Source: DASPKM01 sp963817075 (lineage in GTDB: Bacteria > Bacteroidota > Bacteroidia > Chitinophagales > Chitinophagaceae). Taken from it: a stretch of 64,000 nucleotides of DNA. The notes below the pieces were generated by a model. It was not told the origin of the DNA. It did not search any database and was given only the letters and a program-made list of their open reading frames with translations. This document shows positions 36,279-46,295 of the stretch, one piece after another. Every line of letters starts with the position of its first letter. The first letter of the stretch is position 1. Both the position numbers and the translations under genes were made by a program. The stretch covers positions 248,001-312,000 of the forward strand of contig CAWFMT010000005.1 in NCBI GenBank assembly GCA_963817075.1, read 5' to 3'.

Positions 36279-38678
36279 ATGCTAAAGAATTTCTTCTTAA
36301 TCGCATGGCGTAACCTTATCAAGAACAAGGCGAGTACCATTTTGAACGTGACAGGACTTGCAATCGGAATGACTGTATGCCTTGTTATTGGAATTTGGTT
36401 GCAGAGAGAGTTAAGTTTCGACAACTTCCATCCCAATGGGAAGCAAATTTTTCGCTTGTCAAACACTTTCAAAAGTGAGAGTGAATCTTTCTCACAAGCC
36501 CCTTCAGGACCCGCATTTGGTGCCCAGCTTCCAAAACAATTGCCTGCAGTGAAATCAGCATGCAGACTATTTTACGATAAATACAAAATTGAGTATGGCG
36601 ATAATGAATTCTTTGAATCAGGGATGGTTATAGTTGATTCTAACTTCTTTACTTTTTTCGGTTTTGAACTTATGAAGGGTGATCCTAAATCTGTGTTGAA
36701 TGCACCAAATCAACTCGTGCTGACAGAAAAGATGGCCGCTAAATATTTCGGAAAACAGAATCCTATTGGTAAGACCTTGATTGTAGATGGGGACTACCCC
36801 ATGGTGGTAACTGGAGTTGCAAAGGATGCTCTCGTCAATTCACAAATTCAGTTCGACTTCTTGCTTTCGTATTCTTTTCTGAGAAAGATCGCAAATGAAC
36901 AATGGAAGTTTGACATCGACAATTTCTGGGTTGGCGGCTGGCCACATACCTATATTCAACTGAATGATGAGGGGAAATGGAAGGAAGCCGAAATTGCGAT
37001 CAATCGGGTGGCTGCAAAATTTTCTGAAAAAGAATGGAAGGAGAATAAGATGTCCTATAAATACCATCTCCAACCTATACAGGATGTACATCTTAAATCT
37101 CAACTTCGATACGATGCAAAAAATAACGGAAGTCTCGCCAGGGTTAAGGTATTTTCGATAGTTGGGATCATTATACTTCTCCTTGCCTGCATTAATTATA
37201 TTAATCTGACTACAGCAGGTGCAATTCGTCGGGCTAAAGAAACAGCAGTCAGAAAAGTTGTCGGTGCCCTGAAATTTCAGCTGATCCGTCAATTCTTCTT
37301 TGAGACCTTGATCATTTGCTCGATCGCGGTGATTGTTGGAGTTTTATTGCTCAAGCTCATTCTACCAGCCTTTTCAACCTGGACCGGACAACCCTATAAT
37401 TTTCCATTCAGTATTGTCAATATCCTGATAATACTGGGTTTCATACTCTTTATTTCTACAATTGCCGGACTATATCCTGCAAGTATTCTATCCTCCTTTG
37501 ATCCTGCAACAAGTCTCAAGGGAAATTTCACACAAAGTCCAAGAGGAAATTTGATCCGCAAGACGTTAGTGGTATTTCAATTCACCATCACCATTGCATT
37601 AGTATCCTCCATACTAATCATAAGTCAGCAAATGAACTATATCAGGAGTAAATCTCTTGGATACAATGGCCGTGCGGTATTGGAGATCAATTTTAATGGA
37701 GAAGGCAAAGTCATCGATCAGTATAAGTCTATCAGGTCAGAGATCTTAAGCAGTCCTTACATTCTTGAAATGAGCAAACATGGACAGAATGTGGTTGGCG
37801 GACTTGGAAATGGCTGGACTACAACAGAAAATCTTAAGGGAGATGAAATATCTACCAGCTTGTATAACCTCAATGTTGACTCTTCATATCTGAAAACATA
37901 CGACATGCAACTTGCCGCAGGCAGGTTTTTTTCAAAAGACTTTCCAACCGATACAACAAAAGCCGTCTTAGTTAACGAAGCTGCAGTAAGAACCTTTGGC
38001 TGGCAAAAACCAGAAAATGCCATCGGCAAAAAATTTGGCAAAGGTGATCAAACGAGGTATGTCATTGGCGTAGTGAAGGATTTCAATTTTGAAAAACTTC
38101 ACAAACCAGTGGAAGCACTGATGATGGGTTTTGCACAAAGAGGAAGCAGAATATCGGTGAAATTGGACGCTTCTCATGTGAACGAAGCCATTGCGCATAT
38201 AGAGAAGAAATGGAAAACAATTGTCCCCAACATTCCATTGGAATATTCATTTGTTGACGAAAGTGTTGCCAAACAGTATGGGAATGAACAGAAAATGGAA
38301 GGAATCTTCTATGCTTTCGCAGGTCTATCATTATTAATTGCCTGTCTTGGATTGTTCGGGCTATCAACATTTGTTGTAAAACGGAAGGTGAAAGAGATCG
38401 GAGTGAGAAAAGTACTTGGAGCAAGCGTAACGGGAATTGTAGGATTGCTATCGAAGGATTTCCTGAAACTGGTTCTAGTTGCATTCCTTATTGCGACACC
38501 ACTTTCCTGGTATTTCATGAATAATTGGTTGGCAGATTTCGCATATAGAATAGATATAGGATTGTGGGTATTTCTGCTGGCTGGAGCGGCTGCGCTTCTT
38601 ATTGCAATGATCACAGTGAGTTTCCAGGCAATACGTGCAGCGATAGCCAATCCAGTGAAAAGTTTGAGAACTGAATAG
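36279..38678 (+). CDS. MacB/FtsX-type ABC permease 8
   Basis: A 799-residue permease with the most divergent first coupling loop: AKETAVRKVVGA near residue 319, where all but one of the others have E-(I/V)-G. Loss of the Gly may weaken or alter ATPase docking at the first half. The second loop is normal (VKEIGVRKVLGAS) but is preceded by STFVVKRK rather than an A-E-x-R type segment. The first periplasmic domain has QLVLTEKMAAKYFGKQNPIG and an insert of Trp-rich residues (FDIDNFWVGGWPHTYIQL). The second has AAGRFFSKDFPTDTTKA, NEAAVRTFGWQKP and GVVKDFNFEKLHK. The helix 4 exit is AGLYPASILSSFDPATSLKG. Helix 8 is GLWVFLLAG, missing one Trp. Tail NPVKSLRTE. Confidence 0.92.
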   Translation: MLKNFFLIAWRNLIKNKASTILNVTGLAIGMTVCLVIGIWLQRELSFDNFHPNGKQIFRLSNTFKSESESFSQAPSGPAFGAQLPKQLPAVKSACRLFYDKYKIEYGDNEFFESGMVIVDSNFFTFFGFELMKGDPKSVLNAPNQLVLTEKMAAKYFGKQNPIGKTLIVDGDYPMVVTGVAKDALVNSQIQFDFLLSYSFLRKIANEQWKFDIDNFWVGGWPHTYIQLNDEGKWKEAEIAINRVAAKFSEKEWKENKMSYKYHLQPIQDVHLKSQLRYDAKNNGSLARVKVFSIVGIIILLLACINYINLTTAGAIRRAKETAVRKVVGALKFQLIRQFFFETLIICSIAVIVGVLLLKLILPAFSTWTGQPYNFPFSIVNILIILGFILFISTIAGLYPASILSSFDPATSLKGNFTQSPRGNLIRKTLVVFQFTITIALVSSILIISQQMNYIRSKSLGYNGRAVLEINFNGEGKVIDQYKSIRSEILSSPYILEMSKHGQNVVGGLGNGWTTTENLKGDEISTSLYNLNVDSSYLKTYDMQLAAGRFFSKDFPTDTTKAVLVNEAAVRTFGWQKPENAIGKKFGKGDQTRYVIGVVKDFNFEKLHKPVEALMMGFAQRGSRISVKLDASHVNEAIAHIEKKWKTIVPNIPLEYSFVDESVAKQYGNEQKMEGIFYAFAGLSLLIACLGLFGLSTFVVKRKVKEIGVRKVLGASVTGIVGLLSKDFLKLVLVAFLIATPLSWYFMNNWLADFAYRIDIGLWVFLLAGAAALLIAMITVSFQAIRAAIANPVKSLRTE

Positions 38679-38760
38679 GCGATTTGAAAATTTGAGAATT
38701 TGAAGATTTGAAAATGAAGAATTAATTCACGATTCACGATTCACGATAAAACAATCAGCG
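38679..38760. repeat. spacer after permease 8, similar to the spacer after permease 9
   Basis: atttgaaaatttgagaattt and atttgaaaatgaagaatt, then ttcacgattcacgattcacg, then ataaaacaa. The spacer at 41197-41271 has the same order of parts with few base differences. Confidence 0.7.
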
Positions 38761-41196
38761 ATGCTCAAGAATTTTCTAAAGACTGCCTGGAGAAATCTCA
38801 TAAAAAACAAGACTTTCTCGATAATTAACATATTGGGACTGGCAATTGGACTAGCCTGTTTTCTATTGATATCGATGTATGTGATCGATGAATTGAGCTA
38901 CGACAAGTACAATGAGAAAGCCAATCGTATCTATCGCGTGAATTCTGATATCAGGTTTGGTGGCACTGATCTGAAACTTGCAGTTTGCTCTGATCCGATG
39001 GGCGCAACATTAAAAAGGGATTATCCGCAAGTGGAGGAGTATGTCCGAATCTATAATTCTAATGGATCCAAACTGATCAAGAAAGGCAACGAATTTATCG
39101 AAGAAGAAAGAGTTGCACATGCGGATTCCACAATATTCAATGTATTCACGCTGCCTGCTATTGCAGGAGATGTGAAAACCGCATTGAATGAGCCTAACAC
39201 AGTTGTAATTACAGAATCAACCGCAAAGAAATATTTCGGATCCACCAATGTTATCGGTAAAACAATAGAGACCAATAACAGAGAGAATAATTTATTCAAG
39301 ATCACCGCTGTGATCAGAGATATGCCCCGCAATTCTCATTTTAATCTCGATTTTATCTTTTCAATGGATAATGTAGAATATGGATTCGGGAATTATCTCA
39401 GCCATAATTTTCAAACCTACATCGTCCTTAAGCCTGGTACGGATTACAAGGAATTCGAAAAGAATTTCGACCAGGTTATCTCCAAATACATAATGCCTCA
39501 GGCAAAACAATTCATGGAGATTAAGTCGATGGATGATTTTGAAAAGGCTGGGAATAAGCTTGAATATTCTCTTATGCCTTTGACAGATATTCATCTCCGT
39601 TCAGAAAGATTTCCTGAGTTGGGGACAAATGGAAGTGTTCAAAATGTTTATGTGTTCTCGGCCGTGGCCATCTTCATCTTGCTGATAGCATGTATCAATT
39701 TCATGAATCTCTCCACTGCACGTTCAGCCAATAGGGCCAAGGAAGTAGGAATTCGGAAGGTGTTGGGAACTGACAGACGCTATCTCATTGGACAATTTCT
39801 TACAGAGTCTACTCTCATGGCATTCATAGGTCTCATCCTGGCAATAATCATCGCTTTGCTGATCCTTCCATTTTTTAATGACGTTTCCGCGAAAGAAATT
39901 TCAGCCCGTGAATTCATCAGCAGAAAATATTTATTTATCCTCTTGCTCATACCAATTGTTGTCGGAGCTCTTGCAGGAAGTTACCCTGCTTTTTATCTTT
40001 CTTCATTTCAACCCATCCAGGTGTTGAAGGGAAAAATAAATGCAGGGTTCAAAAAAAGCCTCTTGAGAAGCGGACTTGTGGTCCTTCAGTTTTTATTCTC
40101 TATTGTAATCATTATTGGAACGATCGTAGTGTACAGACAGTTGGATTACATCCAAACCAAGAAACTTGGATTTAATAAGGACCAGGTGCTGGTGGTAAAT
40201 GGAACAGGTGCGTTGAGAACCAATACAGATGCTTTTCGAAATGAAGTTGCCAAGATGAGCGGTGTGAAAGGATCTGCATTCACTGGATATTTGCCAGTTT
40301 CTAACTCGGCAAGGAACGATAATACTTTTTCAAAAGAGGCTGTAATGGATGCCAAGAACGGCTTCAACATGCAGGTATGGAGGGTTGATTATGATTACAT
40401 CCCCACACTTGGAATGGAGGTCATTAAAGGCAGGAATTTTTCAAGGGAATTCGGAGGTGATTCCTCAGGTATTCTTATAAATGAATCAACGGCTAAAATT
40501 TTAGGGTATGAAAATCCTATCGGAAAAAAGATATATACCTCTGACGGCAACAGTGCAAATCAAAATATCTCCTATACCATTATTGGTGTTGTTAGAAATT
40601 TTCATTTCGAATCATTGAAAACTAATATCGGGCCGCTATGCATGACATTGGGCCCCAGCAAATGGGCTACCTCATTCAAGGTGGCTACAACCGATGTTCA
40701 ATCGCTCGTAAAAAACATAGAAGCAAAATGGAAGTCGATGTCAACAGGTCTCCCATTCAGTTATTTTTTCCTGGATGAGGCCTTTGATAATATGTATCGC
40801 TCTGAACAACGGGTTGGGAAGCTTGCGATCGCATTTTCTATCCTTGCCATTCTGATTGCCTGCCTTGGATTATTTGGTCTGGCTACCTACATGGCAGAAC
40901 AAAGAATAAAAGAGATTGGGGTGAGAAAGGTGTTGGGCGCAACAGTGCAGAATATCACCACCATGCTTTCCAAGGATTTTCTCAAGCTGGTATTGATCGG
41001 CGCATTGATCGCATTTCCATTTGCCTGGTGGCTAATGAATATGTGGCTGCAAAACTTTGCATTCCGCATCAATATGAGCTGGTGGATCTTCGGAGTTGCG
41101 GCCTTGATTGCTTTACTGATTGCATTGATTACTGTGAGTTTCCAGGCGATACGGGCAGCATTGACAAACCCGGTAAAAAGTTTGAGGAGTGAATAA
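38761..41196 (+). CDS. MacB/FtsX-type ABC permease 9
   Basis: An 811-residue permease close to the array consensus. First loop AKEVGIRKVLGT near residue 326 after CINFMNLSTARSAN. The first periplasmic domain has TVVITESTAKKYFGSTNVIG and an added segment (MEIKSMDDFEKAGNKLEYSL, about 256-275) matching in position the insert of copy 6. In the second domain the usual K-D-F-H-F is GVVRNFHFESLKT, with Arg-Asn for Lys-Asp. IKGRNFSREFGGDSSG and NESTAKILGYENP are also present. Second loop IKEIGVRKVLGAT. The helix 7/8 connection is MWLQNFAFRINMSWW. Tail NPVKSLRSE. Both flanking spacers are of the tttgaaa/ttcacga type. Confidence 0.93.
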   Translation: MLKNFLKTAWRNLIKNKTFSIINILGLAIGLACFLLISMYVIDELSYDKYNEKANRIYRVNSDIRFGGTDLKLAVCSDPMGATLKRDYPQVEEYVRIYNSNGSKLIKKGNEFIEEERVAHADSTIFNVFTLPAIAGDVKTALNEPNTVVITESTAKKYFGSTNVIGKTIETNNRENNLFKITAVIRDMPRNSHFNLDFIFSMDNVEYGFGNYLSHNFQTYIVLKPGTDYKEFEKNFDQVISKYIMPQAKQFMEIKSMDDFEKAGNKLEYSLMPLTDIHLRSERFPELGTNGSVQNVYVFSAVAIFILLIACINFMNLSTARSANRAKEVGIRKVLGTDRRYLIGQFLTESTLMAFIGLILAIIIALLILPFFNDVSAKEISAREFISRKYLFILLLIPIVVGALAGSYPAFYLSSFQPIQVLKGKINAGFKKSLLRSGLVVLQFLFSIVIIIGTIVVYRQLDYIQTKKLGFNKDQVLVVNGTGALRTNTDAFRNEVAKMSGVKGSAFTGYLPVSNSARNDNTFSKEAVMDAKNGFNMQVWRVDYDYIPTLGMEVIKGRNFSREFGGDSSGILINESTAKILGYENPIGKKIYTSDGNSANQNISYTIIGVVRNFHFESLKTNIGPLCMTLGPSKWATSFKVATTDVQSLVKNIEAKWKSMSTGLPFSYFFLDEAFDNMYRSEQRVGKLAIAFSILAILIACLGLFGLATYMAEQRIKEIGVRKVLGATVQNITTMLSKDFLKLVLIGALIAFPFAWWLMNMWLQNFAFRINMSWWIFGVAALIALLIALITVSFQAIRAALTNPVKSLRSE

Positions 41197-41271
41197 AGAA
41201 TTTGAGAATTTGAAAATTTGAAAATGAAGAATCAATTCACGACTCACGATTCACGATAAAACAAGCTAGCT
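41197..41271. repeat. spacer after permease 9, similar to the spacer after permease 8
   Basis: tttgagaatttgaaaatttg and aaaatgaagaatcaa, then ttcacgactcacgattcacg, then ataaaacaagctagct before the ATG. It shares part order and most bases with 38679-38760. Confidence 0.7.
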
Positions 41272-43722
41272 ATGATAAGGAACTACCTAAAGATCGCGTG
41301 GCGGAACCTGATGAAGAATAAGATATTCTCTTTCATCAACATCTTTGGTCTGGCGATTGGACTTGCATGCTGCATGCTCATAACTCTGTATGTGTATCAT
41401 GAACTGAGCTATGACTCACATCATAAAAACCTCAAGCAATTATACCAGCTGGGGACCATTTTCGTGAAAGAGGGAAAGGAAGACAGGACTGCCAATACTC
41501 CTGCACCGATGGCAAAGGCCATGCAACAGGAGTTCCCGGAAATAGAGATGAGTGCGCGACTTCTTAAGGCCTTCTCTGATGATAAAACTCTGCTGCAATA
41601 CAATTCGGTAAATGGCCAAAGAAAATCCTTTTATGAAACAAGTGGGTACCTGGCAGATTCAGCTTTTTTTAGAGTGATCACCTACAACTTCAAAGAAGGG
41701 AATCCTGAAACTGCCTTATTAAATCCGAATTCACTTGTATTGTCTGAGGAAATCGCGCAAAAGATTTTTGGTAAGGAATCTGCTCTTAATAAAATCATTC
41801 ACATCAGCAGTAGTACCAATGGTGATTTTGATTTTAAAGTAACGGGTGTATTTACTCCTTCAAAACATCCAACTCATATTGATGCAAGATTTTTCATGTC
41901 TATCGCTGGTGGAGGCATGGATCAGTATATAAGAAGGGCTACGGATTTGGCTTCCAATAATATGTTCTACACCTATTTTGTGTTGAAGCCCGGAGGTGAT
42001 GCAAAGAAACTGGAAGCAAAATTTCCCGCCTTCATTGACAAATATGCAGGAAAGGACCTTAAGGCAATGGGATTCTACAAGAAGCAATTCCTCACTCCTG
42101 TAAAAGATATTCATCTATATGCAAACACAACCAGCAATGTAACTGCTGGCGGAAGTCTTACTTATTTATATATCCTTGTTTCAATAGCAGTTTTCACATT
42201 GCTTATTGCATGCATAAACTTCATGAACCTTTCAACTGCTCGCTCCTCCAAAAGATCTGCAGAAGTGGGAGTACGAAAAGTGCTCGGAGCTGAAAAAGGG
42301 TCGCTTGTCCGCCAATTCCTTGGTGAATCTCTATTGATGTCATTGATCGCATTTCTTTTTGCACTTGGGATCACACAATTGTTACTTCCACTTTTTTCAG
42401 CAGTCGCAGGAAAGGAATTCTCATTTTCGCTTGAACAACATGCGCTTTTACTGGGTGGATTCTTAGTATTAGCCATTGTTACTGGTTTGCTTAGCGGAAG
42501 CTATCCTGCATTTTATCTTTCATCCTTTAAGCCCGTTAAGGTACTGAAGGGTAAAATTTCAAACACACTGGCGGCAGTTTCTCTTAGGAAAGGTCTTGTA
42601 GTATTTCAATTTGTAATATCAGTTGTATTGATCGTGGCTTCTGTGGTAATTGCAGATCAGATGCGATATCTAAGGTCCAAAGACCTTGGGTTTGCAAAGG
42701 ATCAACAGATTATTATCCCTATGAGAAGCGGAACTGCAAAAGGTATTTACAGTTCATTGAAGAATGAGCTCTCCAGGCAACCCCAGATAACTTCAGTAGG
42801 TGCAACGCTTTATTATCCTGGGATCATGAATCCAAGTGATATGCCCCTTTATCCAGAAGGAAAAACCCAGAATGAGTCAAAAAGATTCTTCATGAATTGG
42901 GTTGACAATAGTTTTCTTGAAACGCTTGGAATCAAGCCAGTTGCGGGAAGAATATTTTCAAAAGAATTTCCTGCTGATACAAGCTTCAAGATGGTTGTGA
43001 ATGAAGAAGGTGTTAAGCAACTAGGATTCAAGAACGCACAGGAATCAATTGGAAAGAAAGTCAAGATTGATTGGAGAGGAGAAACTTATAGCTGGGATAT
43101 CATCGGTGTAGTAAAAGATTTTCATTTCAAGGACCTCCATCTTGCTATTGAACCATATGGATTTCAGCTTAACAACTCGCCTCAATATAATTATCTGGTT
43201 GCTCATGCAAAGACAACAGATATGGGTGGGACTCTCAAATCGATCGAGGGCATTTGGAAGAAACTCAATCCAAATGAGCCTTTTGAGTACAGCTTTCTTG
43301 ACCAGGATTTTCATAAGAACTACCAGGCTGAGGAAAGGCTATCATCCATTGTGACATATTTCACGATTGTCGCTATTCTTATTTCATGTCTGGGACTATT
43401 TGGTTTAGCAGCATTCAGCGCCGAACAACGGATCAAGGAAATTGGAGTAAGAAAAGTTTTGGGAGCAAATGTCTCTAATATCGTTTCACTTTTATCTAAA
43501 GACTTTTTAAAGCTGGTGGGTATAGCAATTGTGATTGCGTCACCTATCGCGTGGTTTACAATGAATAGGTGGCTAGAGGATTTTGCATATCGCACAACGA
43601 TCGGTTGGCAGGTATTTGTGATCACAGCAGGCATAGCGTTATTCATCGCTCTTGCAACAGTGAGTTTCCAGGCCATCAAAGCGGCAATTTCAAATCCTGT
43701 GAAAAGCCTCAGAAGTGAGTGA
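41272..43722 (+). CDS. MacB/FtsX-type ABC permease 10
   Basis: An 816-residue permease. The first loop is SAEVGVRKVLGA near residue 329, where the usual A-K-E is S-A-E: the basic residue just before the invariant Glu is lost. The first periplasmic domain is unusual: SLVLSEEIAQKIFGKESALN replaces the I-T-E/P-I-G pattern, and GVFTPSKHPTHIDARFFMSI replaces the common K-D-(L/I)-P-x-N-S segment. The second domain has VAGRIFSKEFPADTS, NEEGVKQLGFKNAQ and GVVKDFHFKDLHL. Second loop IKEIGVRKVLGAN. Helix 8 starts TTIGWQVFVITAG, with Gln instead of the second Trp. Tail NPVKSLRSE. The spacer to the next gene is only 67 bp. Confidence 0.93.
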   Translation: MIRNYLKIAWRNLMKNKIFSFINIFGLAIGLACCMLITLYVYHELSYDSHHKNLKQLYQLGTIFVKEGKEDRTANTPAPMAKAMQQEFPEIEMSARLLKAFSDDKTLLQYNSVNGQRKSFYETSGYLADSAFFRVITYNFKEGNPETALLNPNSLVLSEEIAQKIFGKESALNKIIHISSSTNGDFDFKVTGVFTPSKHPTHIDARFFMSIAGGGMDQYIRRATDLASNNMFYTYFVLKPGGDAKKLEAKFPAFIDKYAGKDLKAMGFYKKQFLTPVKDIHLYANTTSNVTAGGSLTYLYILVSIAVFTLLIACINFMNLSTARSSKRSAEVGVRKVLGAEKGSLVRQFLGESLLMSLIAFLFALGITQLLLPLFSAVAGKEFSFSLEQHALLLGGFLVLAIVTGLLSGSYPAFYLSSFKPVKVLKGKISNTLAAVSLRKGLVVFQFVISVVLIVASVVIADQMRYLRSKDLGFAKDQQIIIPMRSGTAKGIYSSLKNELSRQPQITSVGATLYYPGIMNPSDMPLYPEGKTQNESKRFFMNWVDNSFLETLGIKPVAGRIFSKEFPADTSFKMVVNEEGVKQLGFKNAQESIGKKVKIDWRGETYSWDIIGVVKDFHFKDLHLAIEPYGFQLNNSPQYNYLVAHAKTTDMGGTLKSIEGIWKKLNPNEPFEYSFLDQDFHKNYQAEERLSSIVTYFTIVAILISCLGLFGLAAFSAEQRIKEIGVRKVLGANVSNIVSLLSKDFLKLVGIAIVIASPIAWFTMNRWLEDFAYRTTIGWQVFVITAGIALFIALATVSFQAIKAAISNPVKSLRSE

Positions 43723-43737
43723 CATAATTCAAAATCA

Positions 43738-43779
43738 GTTTTTGCGCAACCTGGCGTCTTTGCGCCCTTGCGGTTAAAT
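43738..43779. repeat. half copy of the GC-rich element after permease 10
   Basis: tttttgcgcaacctggcgtc continues to cccttgcggttaaat. Only the right arm is present; the left tttaaccgc arm is missing. Confidence 0.5.
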
Positions 43780-43789
43780 CTTAAAAACC

Positions 43790-46183
43790 ATGTTTAGAAA
43801 TTATTTCAAGATTGCATTCAGAAACTTACGAAAGAACAGATTGTACGCATTGTTGAACATTGCTGGTTTGACAATTGGTATCGGAAGCTGCCTGTTGATT
43901 GGAATATATGTCCTCCACGAATTAAGTTATGATAAGTTCCACGCAAATTCGGATAGAATAGTCCGTGTCACGATGGAATATAATTCAGGTGATGCGCTGA
44001 ACAAGACTTCGAACACTGGGACTAAGGTTGGCCCTCAATTTCAGAGGACTTTTCCAGAAGTTGTTACTTATGTTCGAACCCTCAAGTATCCAAGAGTCAT
44101 AATTTACCATGATAAATCATTCGAAGAAGAAAACTTCCTATATGCCGATTCTGCATTCTTTGGAATGTTTTCCTTTCCTCTTCTTTCAGGAAATCCTGAA
44201 GATGTTCTGGATGCCCCAAACAAGATTGTCCTCACTGCCTCTTCTGCAAAAAAATATTTTGGATCTGATGAGCCGCTGGGAAAAATGGTGAAAGTTGGAG
44301 TGAAAGATTTTATTATCTCTGGTATTGTCCAGGATCCACCCGACAACTCTCAGATACAATTTGATTTTGTTGCCGCCTTCACTGCCCTTAATGCATCAAA
44401 AGAAGAAAAATGGTGGGAAGCGAATTACGTGACCTATTTGCTATTGAATCCGGGAACACAACTTCCTGCTTTGCAAAAAAGCGTTTCCTCCTATCTGGCG
44501 ACAGTTAGCAAGAATGAGTTAAAAATGGAAGGCGGGAATTATCTGACATACAATCTTGAGCCGCTTACTTCAGTTCACCTGGGATCAGAATTACCAGGTT
44601 TTGAACCAAACAATAGCATCACATACATCTATATACTGGGAGTTGTGGGTATCCTGATCCTCCTGATTGCCTCTGTAAATTATACCAATCTTGCAACTGC
44701 ACAATCTGCATCAAGAACCGGAGAAATAGGAATCAGGAAGGTTCTTGGCGCGCAGAAATTTCAAGTCTTCCGGCAATTCATCGGCGAATCTGTTTTCATT
44801 ACCTGCATTGCCATCATACTTGCATTTGTTGCTGCTTATTTTCTTTTACCATTTTTCAATCAGCTATCAGGAAAGGAATTAAGCACCGATGCACTCTTTC
44901 AACCTGCTAGTTGGATAACTCTTATAATCATAGGAATCGTTGTAAGTCTGGCTGCTGGCATTTACCCAGCCCTGATGCTGGCGAATCTCAGGATCATCAA
45001 CATACTTAAGTCTGGATTCAGTTTCACTTCAAGTGGAAATGGATTAAGAAAGTCATTGATCGTTTTACAGTTCGTGATCTCGATCTTCCTCATCATTTCT
45101 ACTATTGTTGTATTACAACAACTTTCATACATACGGAACAAAGATCTTGGGTATGATAAGGAACATATAGTGGTTTTGCCTTTTGATTTTACAATGCAGG
45201 CAGGATACGATGATCTAAAGAATGCTTTCCTCTCGCAATCCAATGTAACAAGTGTAAGTGCAGCATATGAAGAACCGGTGGACATTGGCTGGGGCGATGG
45301 GATCAGCACAGGAGCGAATGGAACAGGGCCCGGAATTACAGTGAATGCGATTCCTGTGGATGAAGATTTTGTAAAGACCATGGGAATTAAGTTGGTTGCT
45401 GGAACTGACTATACGTTGACTGATGTTAAGCAAATGGACACTTCCAATCAGGGAGCCAACCTTCGATATTCCTATATGCTCAACGAATCTGCTGTGAAAG
45501 CTATTGGATGGAAACCCGAAGAAGCAATTGGAAAAACTATATCGAAAGGAAGAGAAGGAACCGTGAAGGCAGTAATAAAGGATTTTCATTTTAAGTCATT
45601 CCATAATCCTATCACACCCCTTGTGATCTTCCTGGATAAAAGAATGGCACAGAAAATATTTGTAAAGATTGATGGACAAAATATTTCCAGCACAATCAAG
45701 AAATTGAATGACGTCTGGAAAACTAGGGTTACCCACCGGCCTTTTGAATATCACTTTCTTGATGAAGACTATGCAAGTCTTTATAAGAATGAACAAAGAA
45801 CCGCAGGCATCTTCAGCGCTTTTTCAACATTGGCGATCTTATTGGCCTGCCTGGGATTATTTGGGCTGACTGCATATGCAATTGTACAGAGAACAAAAGA
45901 AATCGGAATCCGAAAGATTCTTGGAGCAAATATTGGCAACATCATTGCACTCTTGTCCAAGGATTTTCTTTTACTGGTATTCATCGCGATCATCATAGCT
46001 GCTCCTATCGCATGGTATGCCACAAATAAATGGCTTCAGGATTTTGCTTACAGGATAAATATAGAGTGGTGGGTGTTTGCGTTGGCAGGCATCTCGGCTT
46101 TATTGATCGCATTAATAACAATTTGCCTGCAGGCTATTAAAGCAGCGCTGGCAAATCCGGTGAAGAGTATGAGGACGGAGTAA
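43790..46183 (+). CDS. MacB/FtsX-type ABC permease 11
   Basis: A 797-residue permease. The helix 2 exit reads ASVNYTNLATAQS: Ser replaces the common Cys. The first loop is TGEIGIRKVLGA near residue 310, again without the basic residue before Glu. The second loop is TKEIGIRKILGAN, with Ile for Val. The helix 4 exit is AAGIYPALMLANLRIINILK, lacking the S-S-F-x-P turn. The second periplasmic domain has VAGTDYTLTDVKQMDTSNQG, a strongly altered version of the A-G-R-x-F-S segment, followed by LNESAVKAIGWKPEE and AVIKDFHFKSFHN. Just before the tail, ITICLQAIKAA has Cys for Phe. The tail NPVKSMRTE is the only one with Met. Domain order and length are otherwise normal. Confidence 0.92.
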   Translation: MFRNYFKIAFRNLRKNRLYALLNIAGLTIGIGSCLLIGIYVLHELSYDKFHANSDRIVRVTMEYNSGDALNKTSNTGTKVGPQFQRTFPEVVTYVRTLKYPRVIIYHDKSFEEENFLYADSAFFGMFSFPLLSGNPEDVLDAPNKIVLTASSAKKYFGSDEPLGKMVKVGVKDFIISGIVQDPPDNSQIQFDFVAAFTALNASKEEKWWEANYVTYLLLNPGTQLPALQKSVSSYLATVSKNELKMEGGNYLTYNLEPLTSVHLGSELPGFEPNNSITYIYILGVVGILILLIASVNYTNLATAQSASRTGEIGIRKVLGAQKFQVFRQFIGESVFITCIAIILAFVAAYFLLPFFNQLSGKELSTDALFQPASWITLIIIGIVVSLAAGIYPALMLANLRIINILKSGFSFTSSGNGLRKSLIVLQFVISIFLIISTIVVLQQLSYIRNKDLGYDKEHIVVLPFDFTMQAGYDDLKNAFLSQSNVTSVSAAYEEPVDIGWGDGISTGANGTGPGITVNAIPVDEDFVKTMGIKLVAGTDYTLTDVKQMDTSNQGANLRYSYMLNESAVKAIGWKPEEAIGKTISKGREGTVKAVIKDFHFKSFHNPITPLVIFLDKRMAQKIFVKIDGQNISSTIKKLNDVWKTRVTHRPFEYHFLDEDYASLYKNEQRTAGIFSAFSTLAILLACLGLFGLTAYAIVQRTKEIGIRKILGANIGNIIALLSKDFLLLVFIAIIIAAPIAWYATNKWLQDFAYRINIEWWVFALAGISALLIALITICLQAIKAALANPVKSMRTE

Positions 46184-46220
46184 TTGACAATTTGAGAATT
46201 TGAAAATTTGAAAATGAGGG

Positions 46221-46268
46221 TTTAACCTGCCTTGCGAAACTTTGCGTCATGGCGCCCTGGCGGTTAAA
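46221..46268. repeat. shortened GC-rich element after permease 11
   Basis: Begins tttaacctgccttgcgaaac and ends ggcgccctggcggttaaat. The internal part is deleted relative to 33721-33801. A tttgaaaatttgaaaatgag run precedes it. Confidence 0.55.
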
Positions 46269-46295
46269 TTTCAAGACTAAAAAACCCTTGATTGT

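Noticed and set aside
36840..37292. A 150-codon minus-strand frame and similar long antisense frames across the permease array
   Set aside because: They lie inside intact permease genes, recur opposite the conserved helices in many copies, and have no start context or family resemblance.
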